DNA of 64,000 nt from Streptomyces sp. DH5 (GCF_020873915.1 NZ_JAHWGP010000036.1:1-64000); one strand, 5' to 3'. Positions 33,107-42,081 are shown, numbered from the stretch's first letter. Translations and numbers: made by a program. The notes: generated by a model from the letters alone, not told the origin.

Positions 33107-35278
33107 GTGGCCGCCACTCGAACCCGCAACAAGAGGCCCACCGCCCGCAAGAAGCCGGCCGCCCGTCCGGCTCCGCAGCCCACCGCCTCCACCACCCCCG
33201 CCGCGTCCCCGGCCCCGGCCGAAGCGACGAACACCGGCCTGGACCTGGAGGCACTGGCCCGCGTCGCGGACGCGCGGGACCGGGCCGCCGACATCATCGA
33301 CACCGCCCGCGAGGCAGCCTCCGCCCTCCAGGCGGAAGCCGAGGGCCAGGCGGCGCGCACCGTCGCCGACACCCACGAGCAGGTCACCGGGCTGCTGACC
33401 GAGGCGCACAACCGCGCCGCGGGCATCACCGCCGACGCCGACCAGGAGGCCGCCGCCCAGCGTGCGGCGGCGACGAACGACCTCGAGGCAGCGCGCGGCG
33501 AGGCCGACCGGCTCCTGGCGGAGGCCCGCGACCGGGCCGAGGCCCTGGTGAAGGAGGCCCGCGCGCAGGTCACCGACCTGACCGAGCTGGCTGCCACCGA
33601 CCGGGCGGCCACGGCCACCGCGGTCGCCGAGCTGCGTCGCCTGGCCGAAGCCGACCTCACCGAGATCAGCTCCCTGGTCGACCAGCGCCGCACCGAGGCC
33701 GGCACGATCCTCGCCCGCGCCCAGGAGCAGGCCGACGAACTGGTGGCCACGGCGCAGCGGGAGATCGACCAGGCCCGCGAGCGGTTCGCGAAGCTCGCTG
33801 AGACGGCCGCCGGCCAGTACGACGCCCGCCGCGCGGAGGCGGAAGCGCTGTACGCGGACGCGGTCAAGGCCGCTGACGACCGGCGCCGCGAGGCGGACCA
33901 GCAGGTCGCCGCCGCGCACGCCGAGGCGGAGCAGGCCCGCACCGAGCTGCGCGAGCAGCTGCGCAAGCTCACCGACGAGTTCGACGCGGAGGCCGCCACC
34001 AAGCGCAAGGCCCTCGCCGACGAACTCGCCGGGCTCAAGACGGCGTGCGACAAGCAGCGCGAGCGGCTGCGGGAGGAAGCCAAGACCGTCGCCGCGCAGC
34101 TGCGGGAGGCCGCCCAGAAGGAGGCCGACCGCATCACCGAAGAGGCGCAGCGCAAGGCCAAGGGCGTCACCGACCGGGCACAGGCCGACGAGGCCCGCGC
34201 CCGCCGGATGCTCGAGGAGGCCCGCGAGGCCAAGCGGGCCAACTCCCGCTTCCGTGGCTGGCACCAGAACCTCAGCCGCAAGGCGTGGAAGACCGCACCG
34301 TGGATCGCGCTCGCCGCCGGCGTCGGCCTCGCCGCCTCCGGCGAGTACGAGCTGGCCCGCATGGTCGGCATCAACGAGTACGTCGCCCCGCTGCTGCCCG
34401 TCAGCATCGACGTCTACTGCGTCACCGCGTTCCGCGCCAAGCGGGACATCCCGGCGGCGCTCGCACTGATGGCGTCGGCGAACGTCACCTACCACCTGGC
34501 GGAGCAGGCCCACCTCGTGAAGGAAGGCCAGTCGGCTCCCTGGCCGCTGACGACGTTCGTCGTGCTGATCTTCGTGGCCGTCATCTGGCGCGTCCACGCG
34601 CTCATGCACGACGACGCCGGTACGGACGGACACGGTGGTACGGACACGGCGACCGGAACGGACAGCCGTACCGGTACGGCCGCTCGCACGGACGGCGCGA
34701 CTGGTACACAGCACGCCCGTACAAGCCCGTCCGGTACGGACTCGTACGGCGCGTCAGCCGGTACGGCCTCCGCTCGTACGGCCCACGGCACTACTCGTAC
34801 GGAGCCTGTACACGCCGCCCCGCACCACCCCGCCCCGGCGGGAGCGAATGCGGGTCCGACCAGCGCGTACAGCGACCGTACAAGCGGCGTACAGGCCACC
34901 CCGAGCGGGGCCGCGCGTACTAGTACGGAGCACTCCGGCCGTACCAGCGCCGCCGCGTACGAGGGCGGAGCGCGTACAGGGACGGTCACCGCCCGTACGG
35001 CCCCGGCCGACGGCGTTCCGTCCGCGCGTACCAGTACGACGGAAGCCCGGCCGCGTACAAGCGGAACGGCCACCGCCGGGCGTACCGGTACGGCGACGCC
35101 CGCTCGTACGGACGCCGAACTGCTTCCGCTCGTACAGGCTCTGCCGCGCGAGACGGACGGCTTCGTCAACATCAGCCGCGTCCGCACCCAGCTCAACGTC
35201 AACCAGCCCCGCGCGATCCGGCTGCTGAAGGAGGCCGGCCTGCTGCGTCCCGAGGACGCGGACAAGTACCTGACCTGA
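33107..35278 (+). CDS. Coiled-coil, membrane (DUF2637-like) and winged-helix protein (723 aa)
   Basis: GTG 33107 with GAAGGAGG upstream. Residues ~45-385 form a very long Ala/Glu/Arg coiled coil of DivIVA/scaffold style. Residues ~395-505 hold hydrophobic segments (APWIALAAGVGLAASGEYEL, then PLLPVSIDVYCVTAF and WPLTTFVVLIFVAVIW) resembling DUF2637/Spd membrane proteins of Streptomyces plasmids. A Thr/Arg/Gly/Ser low-complexity linker follows (~505-680), and a C-terminal winged helix (FVNISRVRTQLNVNQPRAIR). The linker DNA carries 28 GTAC sites. Likely a membrane-anchored DNA-binding part of plasmid transfer or spread. Confidence 0.78.
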   Translation: MAATRTRNKRPTARKKPAARPAPQPTASTTPAASPAPAEATNTGLDLEALARVADARDRAADIIDTAREAASALQAEAEGQAARTVADTHEQVTGLLTEAHNRAAGITADADQEAAAQRAAATNDLEAARGEADRLLAEARDRAEALVKEARAQVTDLTELAATDRAATATAVAELRRLAEADLTEISSLVDQRRTEAGTILARAQEQADELVATAQREIDQARERFAKLAETAAGQYDARRAEAEALYADAVKAADDRRREADQQVAAAHAEAEQARTELREQLRKLTDEFDAEAATKRKALADELAGLKTACDKQRERLREEAKTVAAQLREAAQKEADRITEEAQRKAKGVTDRAQADEARARRMLEEAREAKRANSRFRGWHQNLSRKAWKTAPWIALAAGVGLAASGEYELARMVGINEYVAPLLPVSIDVYCVTAFRAKRDIPAALALMASANVTYHLAEQAHLVKEGQSAPWPLTTFVVLIFVAVIWRVHALMHDDAGTDGHGGTDTATGTDSRTGTAARTDGATGTQHARTSPSGTDSYGASAGTASARTAHGTTRTEPVHAAPHHPAPAGANAGPTSAYSDRTSGVQATPSGAARTSTEHSGRTSAAAYEGGARTGTVTARTAPADGVPSARTSTTEARPRTSGTATAGRTGTATPARTDAELLPLVQALPRETDGFVNISRVRTQLNVNQPRAIRLLKEAGLLRPEDADKYLT
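34620..35135. repeat. Dense GTAC array inside the coding sequence (28 copies in ~516 bp)
   Basis: GTAC occurs 28 times against about two expected by chance, mostly as CGTACGG, GGTACGG or CGTACA. Most copies fall as xGT-ACx (Arg-Thr, Gly-Thr), but some occur as GTA-C (Val) and G-TAC (Tyr), so the tetranucleotide is kept in all three frames. The array ends just before the winged-helix codons. Confidence 0.75.
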
Positions 35279-35300
35279 TCAACGTCCGGCACACACCAGT

Positions 35301-35333
35301 GAGGGCCAGCCCGCGGGATTCGGGCTGGCCCTC
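35301..35333. terminator. 13-bp stem terminator
   Basis: GAGGGCCAGCCCG pairs with CGGGCTGGCCCTC over a seven-base loop, directly after the coiled-coil gene. Confidence 0.85.
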
Positions 35334-35392
35334 GCTGCGACTGCCGGAAGCAGTCGACAGCCCCGCCAGTACACCAGGAGGGAAACCCCGCC

Positions 35393-35866
35393 GTGAACAG
35401 CAACGACCCGAACCACTCCCCTCTGCGCGACGTCGCGCAGAACCCGGAGGCAACCGCCCGGTACCTGGCCGACGTTCAGCGGGTCCTGCTGGACATCGGC
35501 AAGAACCTGGAGACCCTCGCGCACGAGACCCGCGTGCACCTGCGCGACACCCACGTGGAGGGCGACCGCTGGTTCCACGCCAGGCTGCGCGCGATGCCCG
35601 TGGAAAAGGCCCTCGGGAACGTGCTCAAGAACCTGAACAACCTCACCGAGGGCCTGGAAAAGAGCGCCTATAAGCGCCGCGCTCACGACGAGGCCGTGGT
35701 GAATACGGCCAAGGAAAGGAAGGAAAAGGCACTGGAAAGGGAGCGTAAGAAGAACCCGCCGACCCTCCAGGCCGCACCGAATCCGCCGCAGCAGGGTGCA
35801 CAGAGCCAGAATCTCGGCTATGGTGGTCCCACGTCGATTTACGACATGGGTCGGGAGTCGGCATGA
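35393..35866 (+). CDS. Unknown helical protein (157 aa)
   Basis: GTG start with GGAGGGAAA upstream. Helical and charged (ATARYLADVQRVLLDIGKNL, later ALGNVLKNLNNLTEGLEKSA), then a Lys/Glu stretch (KERKEKALERERKKN) and a Pro/Gln tail. Overlaps the next gene by four bases. Unknown; likely a partner of the following protein. Confidence 0.65.
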   Translation: MNSNDPNHSPLRDVAQNPEATARYLADVQRVLLDIGKNLETLAHETRVHLRDTHVEGDRWFHARLRAMPVEKALGNVLKNLNNLTEGLEKSAYKRRAHDEAVVNTAKERKEKALERERKKNPPTLQAAPNPPQQGAQSQNLGYGGPTSIYDMGRESA

Positions 35867-36171
35867 ACCGCCCCCTCAGCAGCGCCGAACGCTCCGTTCA
35901 GCGGCGTCAGAACTGGCTGAAGGAAGAGGCGACGAAAGCCCGCGAATCTCGCGGCGAGGCAGGACAGATGGAATTCTGGCTCCGCCTGGCACGATCCCGA
36001 ATGGCCAAAGACGTAAAAGCCGGTCGCGGCGACGTCTACTCCGGATTCGCGCTGATCTGCCGCCTGTTCATCACGGCGATGGACCAGCGCGTGGAGGGCG
36101 ACGGACGGATCTGGAACGACCTGCTGAAGTACGCGGAGCAGGTCGTGGCGAAGCACCCCCCGCGTCACTGA
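35863..36171 (+). CDS. Unknown small protein (102 aa)
   Basis: ATG 35863 overlaps the previous stop (ATGA). Helical with LSSAERSVQRRQNWLKEEAT, then MEFWLRLARSRMAKDVKAGR and FALICRLFITAMDQRVEGD. Followed by a strong terminator hairpin. Family not recognised. Confidence 0.62.
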   Translation: MNRPLSSAERSVQRRQNWLKEEATKARESRGEAGQMEFWLRLARSRMAKDVKAGRGDVYSGFALICRLFITAMDQRVEGDGRIWNDLLKYAEQVVAKHPPRH

Positions 36172-36184
36172 ACGTCACCAGCGA

Positions 36185-36211
36185 AGGCCCCGCCGGGCTC
36201 CGGCGGGGCCT
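36185..36211. terminator. 12-bp stem terminator
   Basis: AGGCCCCGCCGG-GCT-CCGGCGGGGCCT, a perfect hairpin with a three-base loop just after the preceding stop. Confidence 0.85.
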
Positions 36212-36223
36212 CGCGCGCGTAAA

Positions 36224-36258
36224 GCGTGCACACGTGCACGTGCACACGCGTGCACACA
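36224..36258. repeat. 35-bp alternating purine-pyrimidine tract
   Basis: An unbroken alternation built from GTGCAC and ACGTGC units, including the palindrome GTGCACGTGCAC. Such GC/GT tracts can adopt Z-DNA under supercoiling. It lies between a terminator and the gene at 36299, where it could act in the promoter. Confidence 0.6.
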
Positions 36259-36298
36259 AGGCCCCACGCTCTGTCAAGTCCCAGGAGGGAGGCGCACC

Positions 36299-38524
36299 GT
36301 GTCCGATGAGGACGGCACAGGGACCTTGGTCCAAGGCCCCTGGAGCGGTGATTCCACGTACGTGCCACCGCCGATCCCGGATTACGGCGACACTATTCCG
36401 CCGCCGGAAGACATTCCCCCGGCACCACCGGAATCGCCGGAAGAGACAACAATGGAACTGCCGCCGATTCCGGCCGCCCCGGACCCGTCGACGGCCCTGC
36501 GTTCCGAAGGAATTACGGCACCGGAAACCGGTGAAGATGACGGCGAATACGAGGAAGGCGAATACGAGCAGCCTCGTTCTCTCGCTGATCGTCTCGGTGA
36601 CTGGCTCGAATTCCGGCTGGAAAGGGCGCGGGCGCTCCATGAGGGTGAAGCGTCTTTCCGTGAAGCCGAAATAGCGCGGAAGGCTGCGTTGCTGGAGGGT
36701 CGCACCGCGCAGGAAGTCGCGATGATGGAGCAGAACGGAAAGCTCCACGCTGCGATGATGAAAGCGAAGGGCGACAAGGCGGCGGCACGCGGAAAGGCGG
36801 ACGCTGATCGCACGAAGTCGTCCGCCTCCGGACTGGGGTCGGACAAGGGCCGCTCGAAGGCCGGCGGCGGGGGCGGGTCCTCGCGCGGCGGTGGCGGCAG
36901 CGGGCCGTCCCGCACCAACTCCGGCTCGGGAGCGAACCGGTCCGGCGGCTCACGCGGTCCCAACTCCAGCGGCCCCGGCGGTCGTTCCGGGTCTGGATCG
37001 ACCGGGAGCGGGAGCGGGGGCGGCAAGGGCGGCGCTAAGGGCTCTCCGTCAGGCTCTGGCGGCCGTGCAGCCGGGTCCGGGCGTAACGGTCCGTCCGGGG
37101 GATCGAAAGGCTCTCAGACGGGCTCTGGCGGCTCCGGCCGGGGCGGCGGTTCGAAAGGTGACGGCGGCGGCCGGACGCAGAACGGTCCGGCGTCCGGTGC
37201 CCGTGCCGAGCGGGCCCGCGGCCGCCAGGAGCGCGCCGGGGCCAAGCAGGCCGGACGGCAGGAACGGCGCACCGCCGGGCACGCCGCTGGCGTCGCGGAC
37301 CGGACCAAGGACCGCGACCAGGCCCGTGCCCAGCGGCAGCAGGCATGGGAGGACCGCCGCGCGAAGCGGCAGGAGCGCGACGCGGCGCGGAAGGCGAAGC
37401 GGGAAGCCGCAGCGTCGGCCACACCGGGCCGCACCACGTTGGGCCAGGCCGTCGGTGAGGAAGCCCAGCGCCGCTGGGACAAGCGCCGCGCCGACGCGGA
37501 GGCCGCCAAGGCAGCCAAGGACGCGAAGGCCGGCACCGAGAAGGTGAGCCTGACCAAGGACAAGGACTCCAAGGGCAAGGACTCCAAGGAGAAGGATTCC
37601 AAGGGCAAGGCCAGCGACGGCAAGGGAGAGGAAACCGCCAAGGAGAGCTCCGACGGGGCCTCCAGCGCCACGAAGGACGGCAAGACGGCCGATGATCCGG
37701 GCAAGGAGTCCGAGGCCGGTGACGGGACGACTGACGCTTCGAAGAAGCGGCGCCGGCGTTCCGGAGCGGACCGGACTGGACGGCGCGGTCGCGCCCGCCG
37801 GACCGGACGCGCCGGCCGGGCGGGATCCGGTCGTACGAGCCGGGCCGGTCGGCGCGGACGTCCGGCAGACAGCCCGTTCGGCGAGGAGGACTCCACCCCG
37901 ACGGTGGAGTGGCCCGAGCACGACACCCGCCCGCCCAAGCCCACCGCCAAGGGTGAAGGCGACATCGTCGACACGGACATCGTCCCCGACGCACCCGCGG
38001 CCGTGACCACCGGCGTCAAGGGCCTGCCGCCCGCGCCGGAGAAACACACCGCACGACCCGGCACCAGCCGACCCACCAGTACGGAAGGGAACAGCGTGAG
38101 CAGCTCGGAAGTCAGCAGGCCGTCGGGTGCTGGCGGTCTCGGTCCCCAGCACCGAACCGACATCACGTTCGACCAGTACCTGATGGAGATGGCGAACATC
38201 GCCATCAAGGCCGCCTCCGACCAAGAGCGCGCCGAAGCCCTGATGGAGGCCCTCACCAAGGTCGCCGACGCCCTGCGGGACATGGCCGCCGACCTGGTCG
38301 GCGACCACAACATCTCCACCACCGTCACCGACCTGATCACGGACCTGGCCGACTCCGCGGCCCGCATGAAGGGACAGGCCGAACGGTGTGCCGAGCAGTG
38401 CGGCCTCGCCAAGGAGGCCGCCAAGCTCGCCGCCCTGATGGTCGCCCGCGTCTACGGCGAGGACATGGCCGCCAAGGAAGACGCCGGCCTCAAGCACACG
38501 TCGGCCGCTGCCCATCACGACTGA
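36299..38524 (+). CDS. Long disordered Gly/Ser/Arg/Lys-rich protein (741 aa)
   Basis: GTG 36299 with GGAGGGAGG upstream. Pro/Glu-rich acidic N-terminus (~1-95), a helix (~95-160), then ~400 residues of low complexity: Gly/Ser/Arg runs, Arg/Ala/Gln stretches and Lys/Asp/Ser repeats of KDSKGKDSKEKDSKGK type. The C-terminal ~120 residues (ITFDQYLMEMANIAIKAASD, then a helical bundle) look folded and conserved-like. Hydropathy predicts a soluble, highly charged protein, perhaps a DNA-compacting or scaffold factor in transfer. Function unknown. Confidence 0.7.
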   Translation: MSDEDGTGTLVQGPWSGDSTYVPPPIPDYGDTIPPPEDIPPAPPESPEETTMELPPIPAAPDPSTALRSEGITAPETGEDDGEYEEGEYEQPRSLADRLGDWLEFRLERARALHEGEASFREAEIARKAALLEGRTAQEVAMMEQNGKLHAAMMKAKGDKAAARGKADADRTKSSASGLGSDKGRSKAGGGGGSSRGGGGSGPSRTNSGSGANRSGGSRGPNSSGPGGRSGSGSTGSGSGGGKGGAKGSPSGSGGRAAGSGRNGPSGGSKGSQTGSGGSGRGGGSKGDGGGRTQNGPASGARAERARGRQERAGAKQAGRQERRTAGHAAGVADRTKDRDQARAQRQQAWEDRRAKRQERDAARKAKREAAASATPGRTTLGQAVGEEAQRRWDKRRADAEAAKAAKDAKAGTEKVSLTKDKDSKGKDSKEKDSKGKASDGKGEETAKESSDGASSATKDGKTADDPGKESEAGDGTTDASKKRRRRSGADRTGRRGRARRTGRAGRAGSGRTSRAGRRGRPADSPFGEEDSTPTVEWPEHDTRPPKPTAKGEGDIVDTDIVPDAPAAVTTGVKGLPPAPEKHTARPGTSRPTSTEGNSVSSSEVSRPSGAGGLGPQHRTDITFDQYLMEMANIAIKAASDQERAEALMEALTKVADALRDMAADLVGDHNISTTVTDLITDLADSAARMKGQAERCAEQCGLAKEAAKLAALMVARVYGEDMAAKEDAGLKHTSAAAHHD

Positions 38525-38544
38525 CACCAGCTGAAGGAAGGAGC

Positions 38545-39429
38545 ATGCACCGGGAAACGACTATCCGGGTCTTCGGAACCGAACGCATCATCCGTACCGA
38601 GCAGGACGGAACCGAGCGGCAGATCGAGGCAGCCCACCAGAGCGCGGTGAAGGCCGCGCTGCAGGAGATGTATGCCGCCGTCCCCGAGCGCGAAAAGCAG
38701 CGCCTGGCTGCGTCGCTGCGCCACCAGGCACAGACGACACGCGACATGACCGAAGCGGCGGCATTGAAAGAGGCCGCAGCGATCGTGGGGCGGCACAAGT
38801 TCACCGTGCCGAAAAGCCGGTGGGCCGAGGTGCGCAGAACCCCGCGGAGGGTCCAGTACACGCTCTCCGCACAGGACGTGCTGGACAACCACAGCGGCGT
38901 GACGCACGAGTACGTCCAAGACACCCTTCCCGCGCCGGAACCCAGCTCCCCGAAAGCAGCTGAACACGCCGGCCCCGCACCGAGCAGGACCAAGAAAGGA
39001 GGGCCGCCGATGAGCAGTGACCTCACCCCCCGCAACACCAGCACGACGCCCGCCGTGGCCGACGACGACAACCGGTACAAGGCCGTCCAGGCCAAGCTGG
39101 ACAAGCTCGGCAAGGCCATGGACGACGCCACCCTCGAACTCGAGGGACTGCGGCGCAGCATGCAGGCCAACGCCAAGCACACCGACGGCGTCGCCACGGA
39201 CATCGAGAACGCCGACCTGGACCCGAAGTTCGTCGGCCTCACCGCCAACGTGGCCACCGCCCTGGACGGCGCCGCCCGGGAGGTTCGCAAGCTGTCCGAC
39301 ACCGCCCAGGAGACCGCCGACCTCACCCACGAGACCCGGCGCACCCACGCCAAGCTCTACGGCGCCCTGGACGACATCCGCTCCAACCGACGCGAGAAGA
39401 CGCCCAAGCCGGGCTTCTTCAACCGCTGA
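38545..39429 (+). CDS. Unknown two-part protein with internal start (294 aa)
   Basis: ATG 38545 with GAAGGAAGGAG upstream. First half (~1-115) is helical and basic, and the second half (from residue 156) is a separate coiled coil (YKAVQAKLDKLGKAMDDATL). Between them, AAAGGAGGG followed by ATG 39010 in the same frame forms an excellent internal ribosome site, so a 139-aa product may also be made. Precedes the TraB-like gene and probably belongs to the same transfer operon. Confidence 0.65.
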   Translation: MHRETTIRVFGTERIIRTEQDGTERQIEAAHQSAVKAALQEMYAAVPEREKQRLAASLRHQAQTTRDMTEAAALKEAAAIVGRHKFTVPKSRWAEVRRTPRRVQYTLSAQDVLDNHSGVTHEYVQDTLPAPEPSSPKAAEHAGPAPSRTKKGGPPMSSDLTPRNTSTTPAVADDDNRYKAVQAKLDKLGKAMDDATLELEGLRRSMQANAKHTDGVATDIENADLDPKFVGLTANVATALDGAAREVRKLSDTAQETADLTHETRRTHAKLYGALDDIRSNRREKTPKPGFFNR

Positions 39430-39450
39430 CCCCACTCCCCCAACCCCGCC

Positions 39451-39483
39451 ACGGGCGGCCCCGCATACCGCGGGGCCGCCCGT
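39451..39483. terminator. 14-bp stem hairpin upstream of the TraB-like gene
   Basis: ACGGGCGGCCCCGC pairs with GCGGGGCCGCCCGT across ATACC. Sits only 24 bases before the GTG start of the ATPase, so it may also modulate that gene. Confidence 0.85.
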
Positions 39484-39506
39484 ACTCGTTCTCGAAGGAG
39501 AAGCCG

Positions 39507-41648
39507 GTGACCACGCCGCCCAGCGTCGCGCTCGAACGCCTCGCCTACACCCTCGCCGCGCCCGTGCTGGCCGTGGCCCCGAACGTCTACCCCGACAGCC
39601 CCGTCAACTCGGTCGTGCAGCTGGCCGGCGCCGCCGGGGCCGCCGGCATCTTCCTCGCCGCCAAGAGCGACGAGACCGGCGCCGGACGCAAGATCCTGCG
39701 CTGGACGCCGCTGGTCCTGGCCGCCGCCGTCGACGTCGCCGCCGGACACACAGGCGGCTTCGGCCCGTACTGGCTGGACGGACTGCTCGCCGCCGGATGG
39801 GCAGCGGTCGGCTCCTTCGTGCTGCCCTTCTCCAGGCACACCCGCCGTCGCAACCGCCCCGCGCTCGCCGCCACGGCCCCGCAGCCGGCGCCCGCCCCGG
39901 CCGCGGAGCCGACCGTGGCGCAGCCGGACGACGGAGCGGACACGCTCACCCGCGAGGCACGGATGCTGTGGGAGCGCGCCGGGATGCCCGCCCGCACCCA
40001 CGTCGTCAAGGCCACCCGGCACACCGCCATGCGCCACGACCTCACCCTGCTGCTGCGCGCCTCGGAGACCGGGCGGCCGATCACCGGCCTCTCCCCCGAG
40101 ATCGTCGGAGCCGCGTTCGGCGTGTCCGCTGCCGACGTCACCCTCGCGGACGTCGCCATCCAACCCGGCCGCCAGGGCGGACCCGGCTGGATGGAGGCCC
40201 TCATCACCCCCGAGGCCAACGCCCGGCGGCGCACCAAGCCGACCGACCAGGAGCGCTGGATCGACCGGGTGGCCGGCCCCAAGGGCGGCGCCCCCGGCTC
40301 CGAGCTGGTCCGCAAGACCCGCGACGATGAGCGCGGGGTGACCTTCTACCGGGCGAAGATGAGCGACTCCACCGAGTCCCCGCGCATCGACCTGCCCAAG
40401 GTCTGCCGGGCGCTGGACCTGCCCGAGGACGACTCCTGCGTGTTCGTCCTCATCGACGGCTCGGAGTTCCTGATCAGCGCGTTCGACACTCCGCCGCTGT
40501 CCGCGATCTTCCCCGCCACCCGCGAGCTGCTCACCCCGGACGCCAAGGGCATGTACGTGTGCGGGTTCACCATCACCGGCCAGCCGGTGAAGACGATGGT
40601 GTACCAGCACGACAAGAACGCCCCGGCCCACGGCCTCACCCTCGGGGTCAGCCGGTCCGGCAAGACGCAGTTCTTCGCGATCCACATGGCCGCCCAGTCC
40701 CTGGACGGCCAGGTCGTGTGGCTGGGCACCGTCCGCAAGGACGAGAAGACGAGCGTGCTCGGCCGGTACATCGACCGGCAGGGCTCGAACGCCCTGTGGA
40801 TGGCCCGCTCCCTGCGGGCGGCGAAGGCACTGTGCGAGATCCGGGCGGACATGCCCTGGCCGCACGACGGCCAGCCGCACGACTACAAGCCCGGTGATCC
40901 ACGCTGCCCGTACCGGCAGCTCAACGTCTACGGCGATGAGTTCATGACCGCCGCGCAGGACGCGGACTTCGGCGAGTTCATCCAGAAGGACGGCGAGGAC
41001 CTCACGGTCACCGGACTGAAGTACGGGATCGGCTTCAACCCGGCCGGGCAGTCGCCGTTCGCGCACAACGGCTTCTCCACCGAGATGAAGGACAACCTGC
41101 GCCAGAACTCGAGGCCGGTCATCTTCAACATGGGTTCGCCCGGCGCCACCCGCAAGGCGGCGGAGGGCACCATGGAGAACGCCTACGACGTGCCGACCAT
41201 CCCGGCCCGCTACTCCCGCAGCGAAGGTTCCGCGATCGAGCGGGCCATGCGCGGCGAGGCCGACCCGGAGAACGGCGTCTCCACGGGCGGCGTTGCCGTC
41301 ATCGTCCTCGACAACGGCCGCGCCGTGCTCATGCGGTCGCTGTACGCGGACTTCGACACCGACCTGTCCAACCTGTTCCCCGACGAGGTCAACCGGCTCA
41401 CCGACTACGAGATCGCGGAGTTGGAGAAGCGCGGCCTGTGGTTCGACTGGAACGAGCCCGTGCGGCCCGGCGAGTTCTGGCCCGAGCCCGATGAGGACGA
41501 CGACGGTGACGGCAAGTCCCGCCGCCGCGGCGGTGGAGGGGGAGGCGGCGGCAAGGGCGGCAGCAAGCGTGGCAGCCGCCGTTCCGAGCCGCAGGTCGCC
41601 TCACCCCGCCAGGCGCTGGAGGCCATCAAGAGCCTCACCGACGCCTGA
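39507..41648 (+). CDS. TraB/FtsK-SpoIIIE-like DNA-translocase ATPase (713 aa)
   Basis: GTG 39507 with GAAGGAG upstream. Two or three hydrophobic segments near the N-terminus (~10-110), then the P-loop LGVSRSGKTQFF (residues ~378-389) and a Walker-B-like LNVYGDEF. A later conserved stretch reads NMGSPGATRKAAEGTMENAY. C-terminus is Gly/Arg/Ser-rich and lacks the winged-helix gamma domain seen in Streptomyces TraB proteins. In Streptomyces plasmids such hexameric pumps move double-stranded plasmid between mycelia. DNA recognition may be supplied by another protein, for example the one at 33107. Confidence 0.85.
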   Translation: MTTPPSVALERLAYTLAAPVLAVAPNVYPDSPVNSVVQLAGAAGAAGIFLAAKSDETGAGRKILRWTPLVLAAAVDVAAGHTGGFGPYWLDGLLAAGWAAVGSFVLPFSRHTRRRNRPALAATAPQPAPAPAAEPTVAQPDDGADTLTREARMLWERAGMPARTHVVKATRHTAMRHDLTLLLRASETGRPITGLSPEIVGAAFGVSAADVTLADVAIQPGRQGGPGWMEALITPEANARRRTKPTDQERWIDRVAGPKGGAPGSELVRKTRDDERGVTFYRAKMSDSTESPRIDLPKVCRALDLPEDDSCVFVLIDGSEFLISAFDTPPLSAIFPATRELLTPDAKGMYVCGFTITGQPVKTMVYQHDKNAPAHGLTLGVSRSGKTQFFAIHMAAQSLDGQVVWLGTVRKDEKTSVLGRYIDRQGSNALWMARSLRAAKALCEIRADMPWPHDGQPHDYKPGDPRCPYRQLNVYGDEFMTAAQDADFGEFIQKDGEDLTVTGLKYGIGFNPAGQSPFAHNGFSTEMKDNLRQNSRPVIFNMGSPGATRKAAEGTMENAYDVPTIPARYSRSEGSAIERAMRGEADPENGVSTGGVAVIVLDNGRAVLMRSLYADFDTDLSNLFPDEVNRLTDYEIAELEKRGLWFDWNEPVRPGEFWPEPDEDDDGDGKSRRRGGGGGGGGKGGSKRGSRRSEPQVASPRQALEAIKSLTDA

Positions 41649-41667
41649 TCACACCCCATCCATTCCC

Positions 41668-41700
41668 TGGGGCCGGCCCGCACGAGCGCGGCCGGCCCCA
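41668..41700. terminator. 11-bp stem terminator after the ATPase gene
   Basis: TGGGGCCGGCC pairs with GGCCGGCCCCA. The small membrane gene 41731 follows. Confidence 0.8.
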
Positions 41701-41730
41701 CCCGACTCCCTCTGAAGGAGCACCACCACC

Positions 41731-41919
41731 GTGGCCCTGTCCATCTCCGCCGCCGCGCTGCTGGGCATCATCGTCGTCGTCCTGGTCAAGGGCGGCTACG
41801 TCCGCGTCGGCTCCGCGCTGGCCTGCACGCTGTTCGGCTTCACCCTCGCCGCGACCGGCCTGGCCCCGACCATCAACAGCGGCCTCGCCTCGCTCGCCGG
41901 ACTGATCTCCAGCCTCTGA
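41731..41919 (+). CDS. Small membrane protein after TraB (62 aa)
   Basis: GTG 41731 with GAAGGAG upstream. Two hydrophobic segments (AALLGIIVVVLVKGGYV and ALACTLFGFTLAATGLAPT) and a hydrophobic tail. Small spread-type (Spd) membrane proteins commonly follow traB on Streptomyces plasmids, which fits the position. Confidence 0.75.
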   Translation: MALSISAAALLGIIVVVLVKGGYVRVGSALACTLFGFTLAATGLAPTINSGLASLAGLISSL

Positions 41920-42081
41920 CTACGCCTCCGTCCACGGCGGGTCAGGGGTGTAGTTGAGCCCGTCGCAGAAACGGCAGTCCCACTCCGCGGGCACTTCCCA
42001 CTTGTCGACCCAGAAGCCGACCTGCTTGCCCACGAAGTAGTTGTCCCCGCCGCACCATCCGCAATCGAAGACGAACTCCAC
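41920..42081 (-). CDS. Small zinc-ribbon protein (53 aa)
   Basis: Reading leftward from GTG 42081 (AAGGGG upstream): FVFDCGWCGGDNYFVGKQ, then WEVPAEWDCRFCDGLNYTPD. Two C-x2-C pairs predict a zinc ribbon. It is antisense to the surrounding train and its stop abuts the stop of the membrane gene, so transcription converges here. Confidence 0.55.
   Translation of the reverse strand: MEFVFDCGWCGGDNYFVGKQVGFWVDKWEVPAEWDCRFCDGLNYTPDPPWTEA

Noticed and set aside
37555-37615. 18-base direct repeats (KDSKGK codons) as a DNA element
   Set aside because: Best explained as repeats of the Lys/Asp/Ser peptide within the disordered protein; no frame-independent conservation as in the GTAC array.
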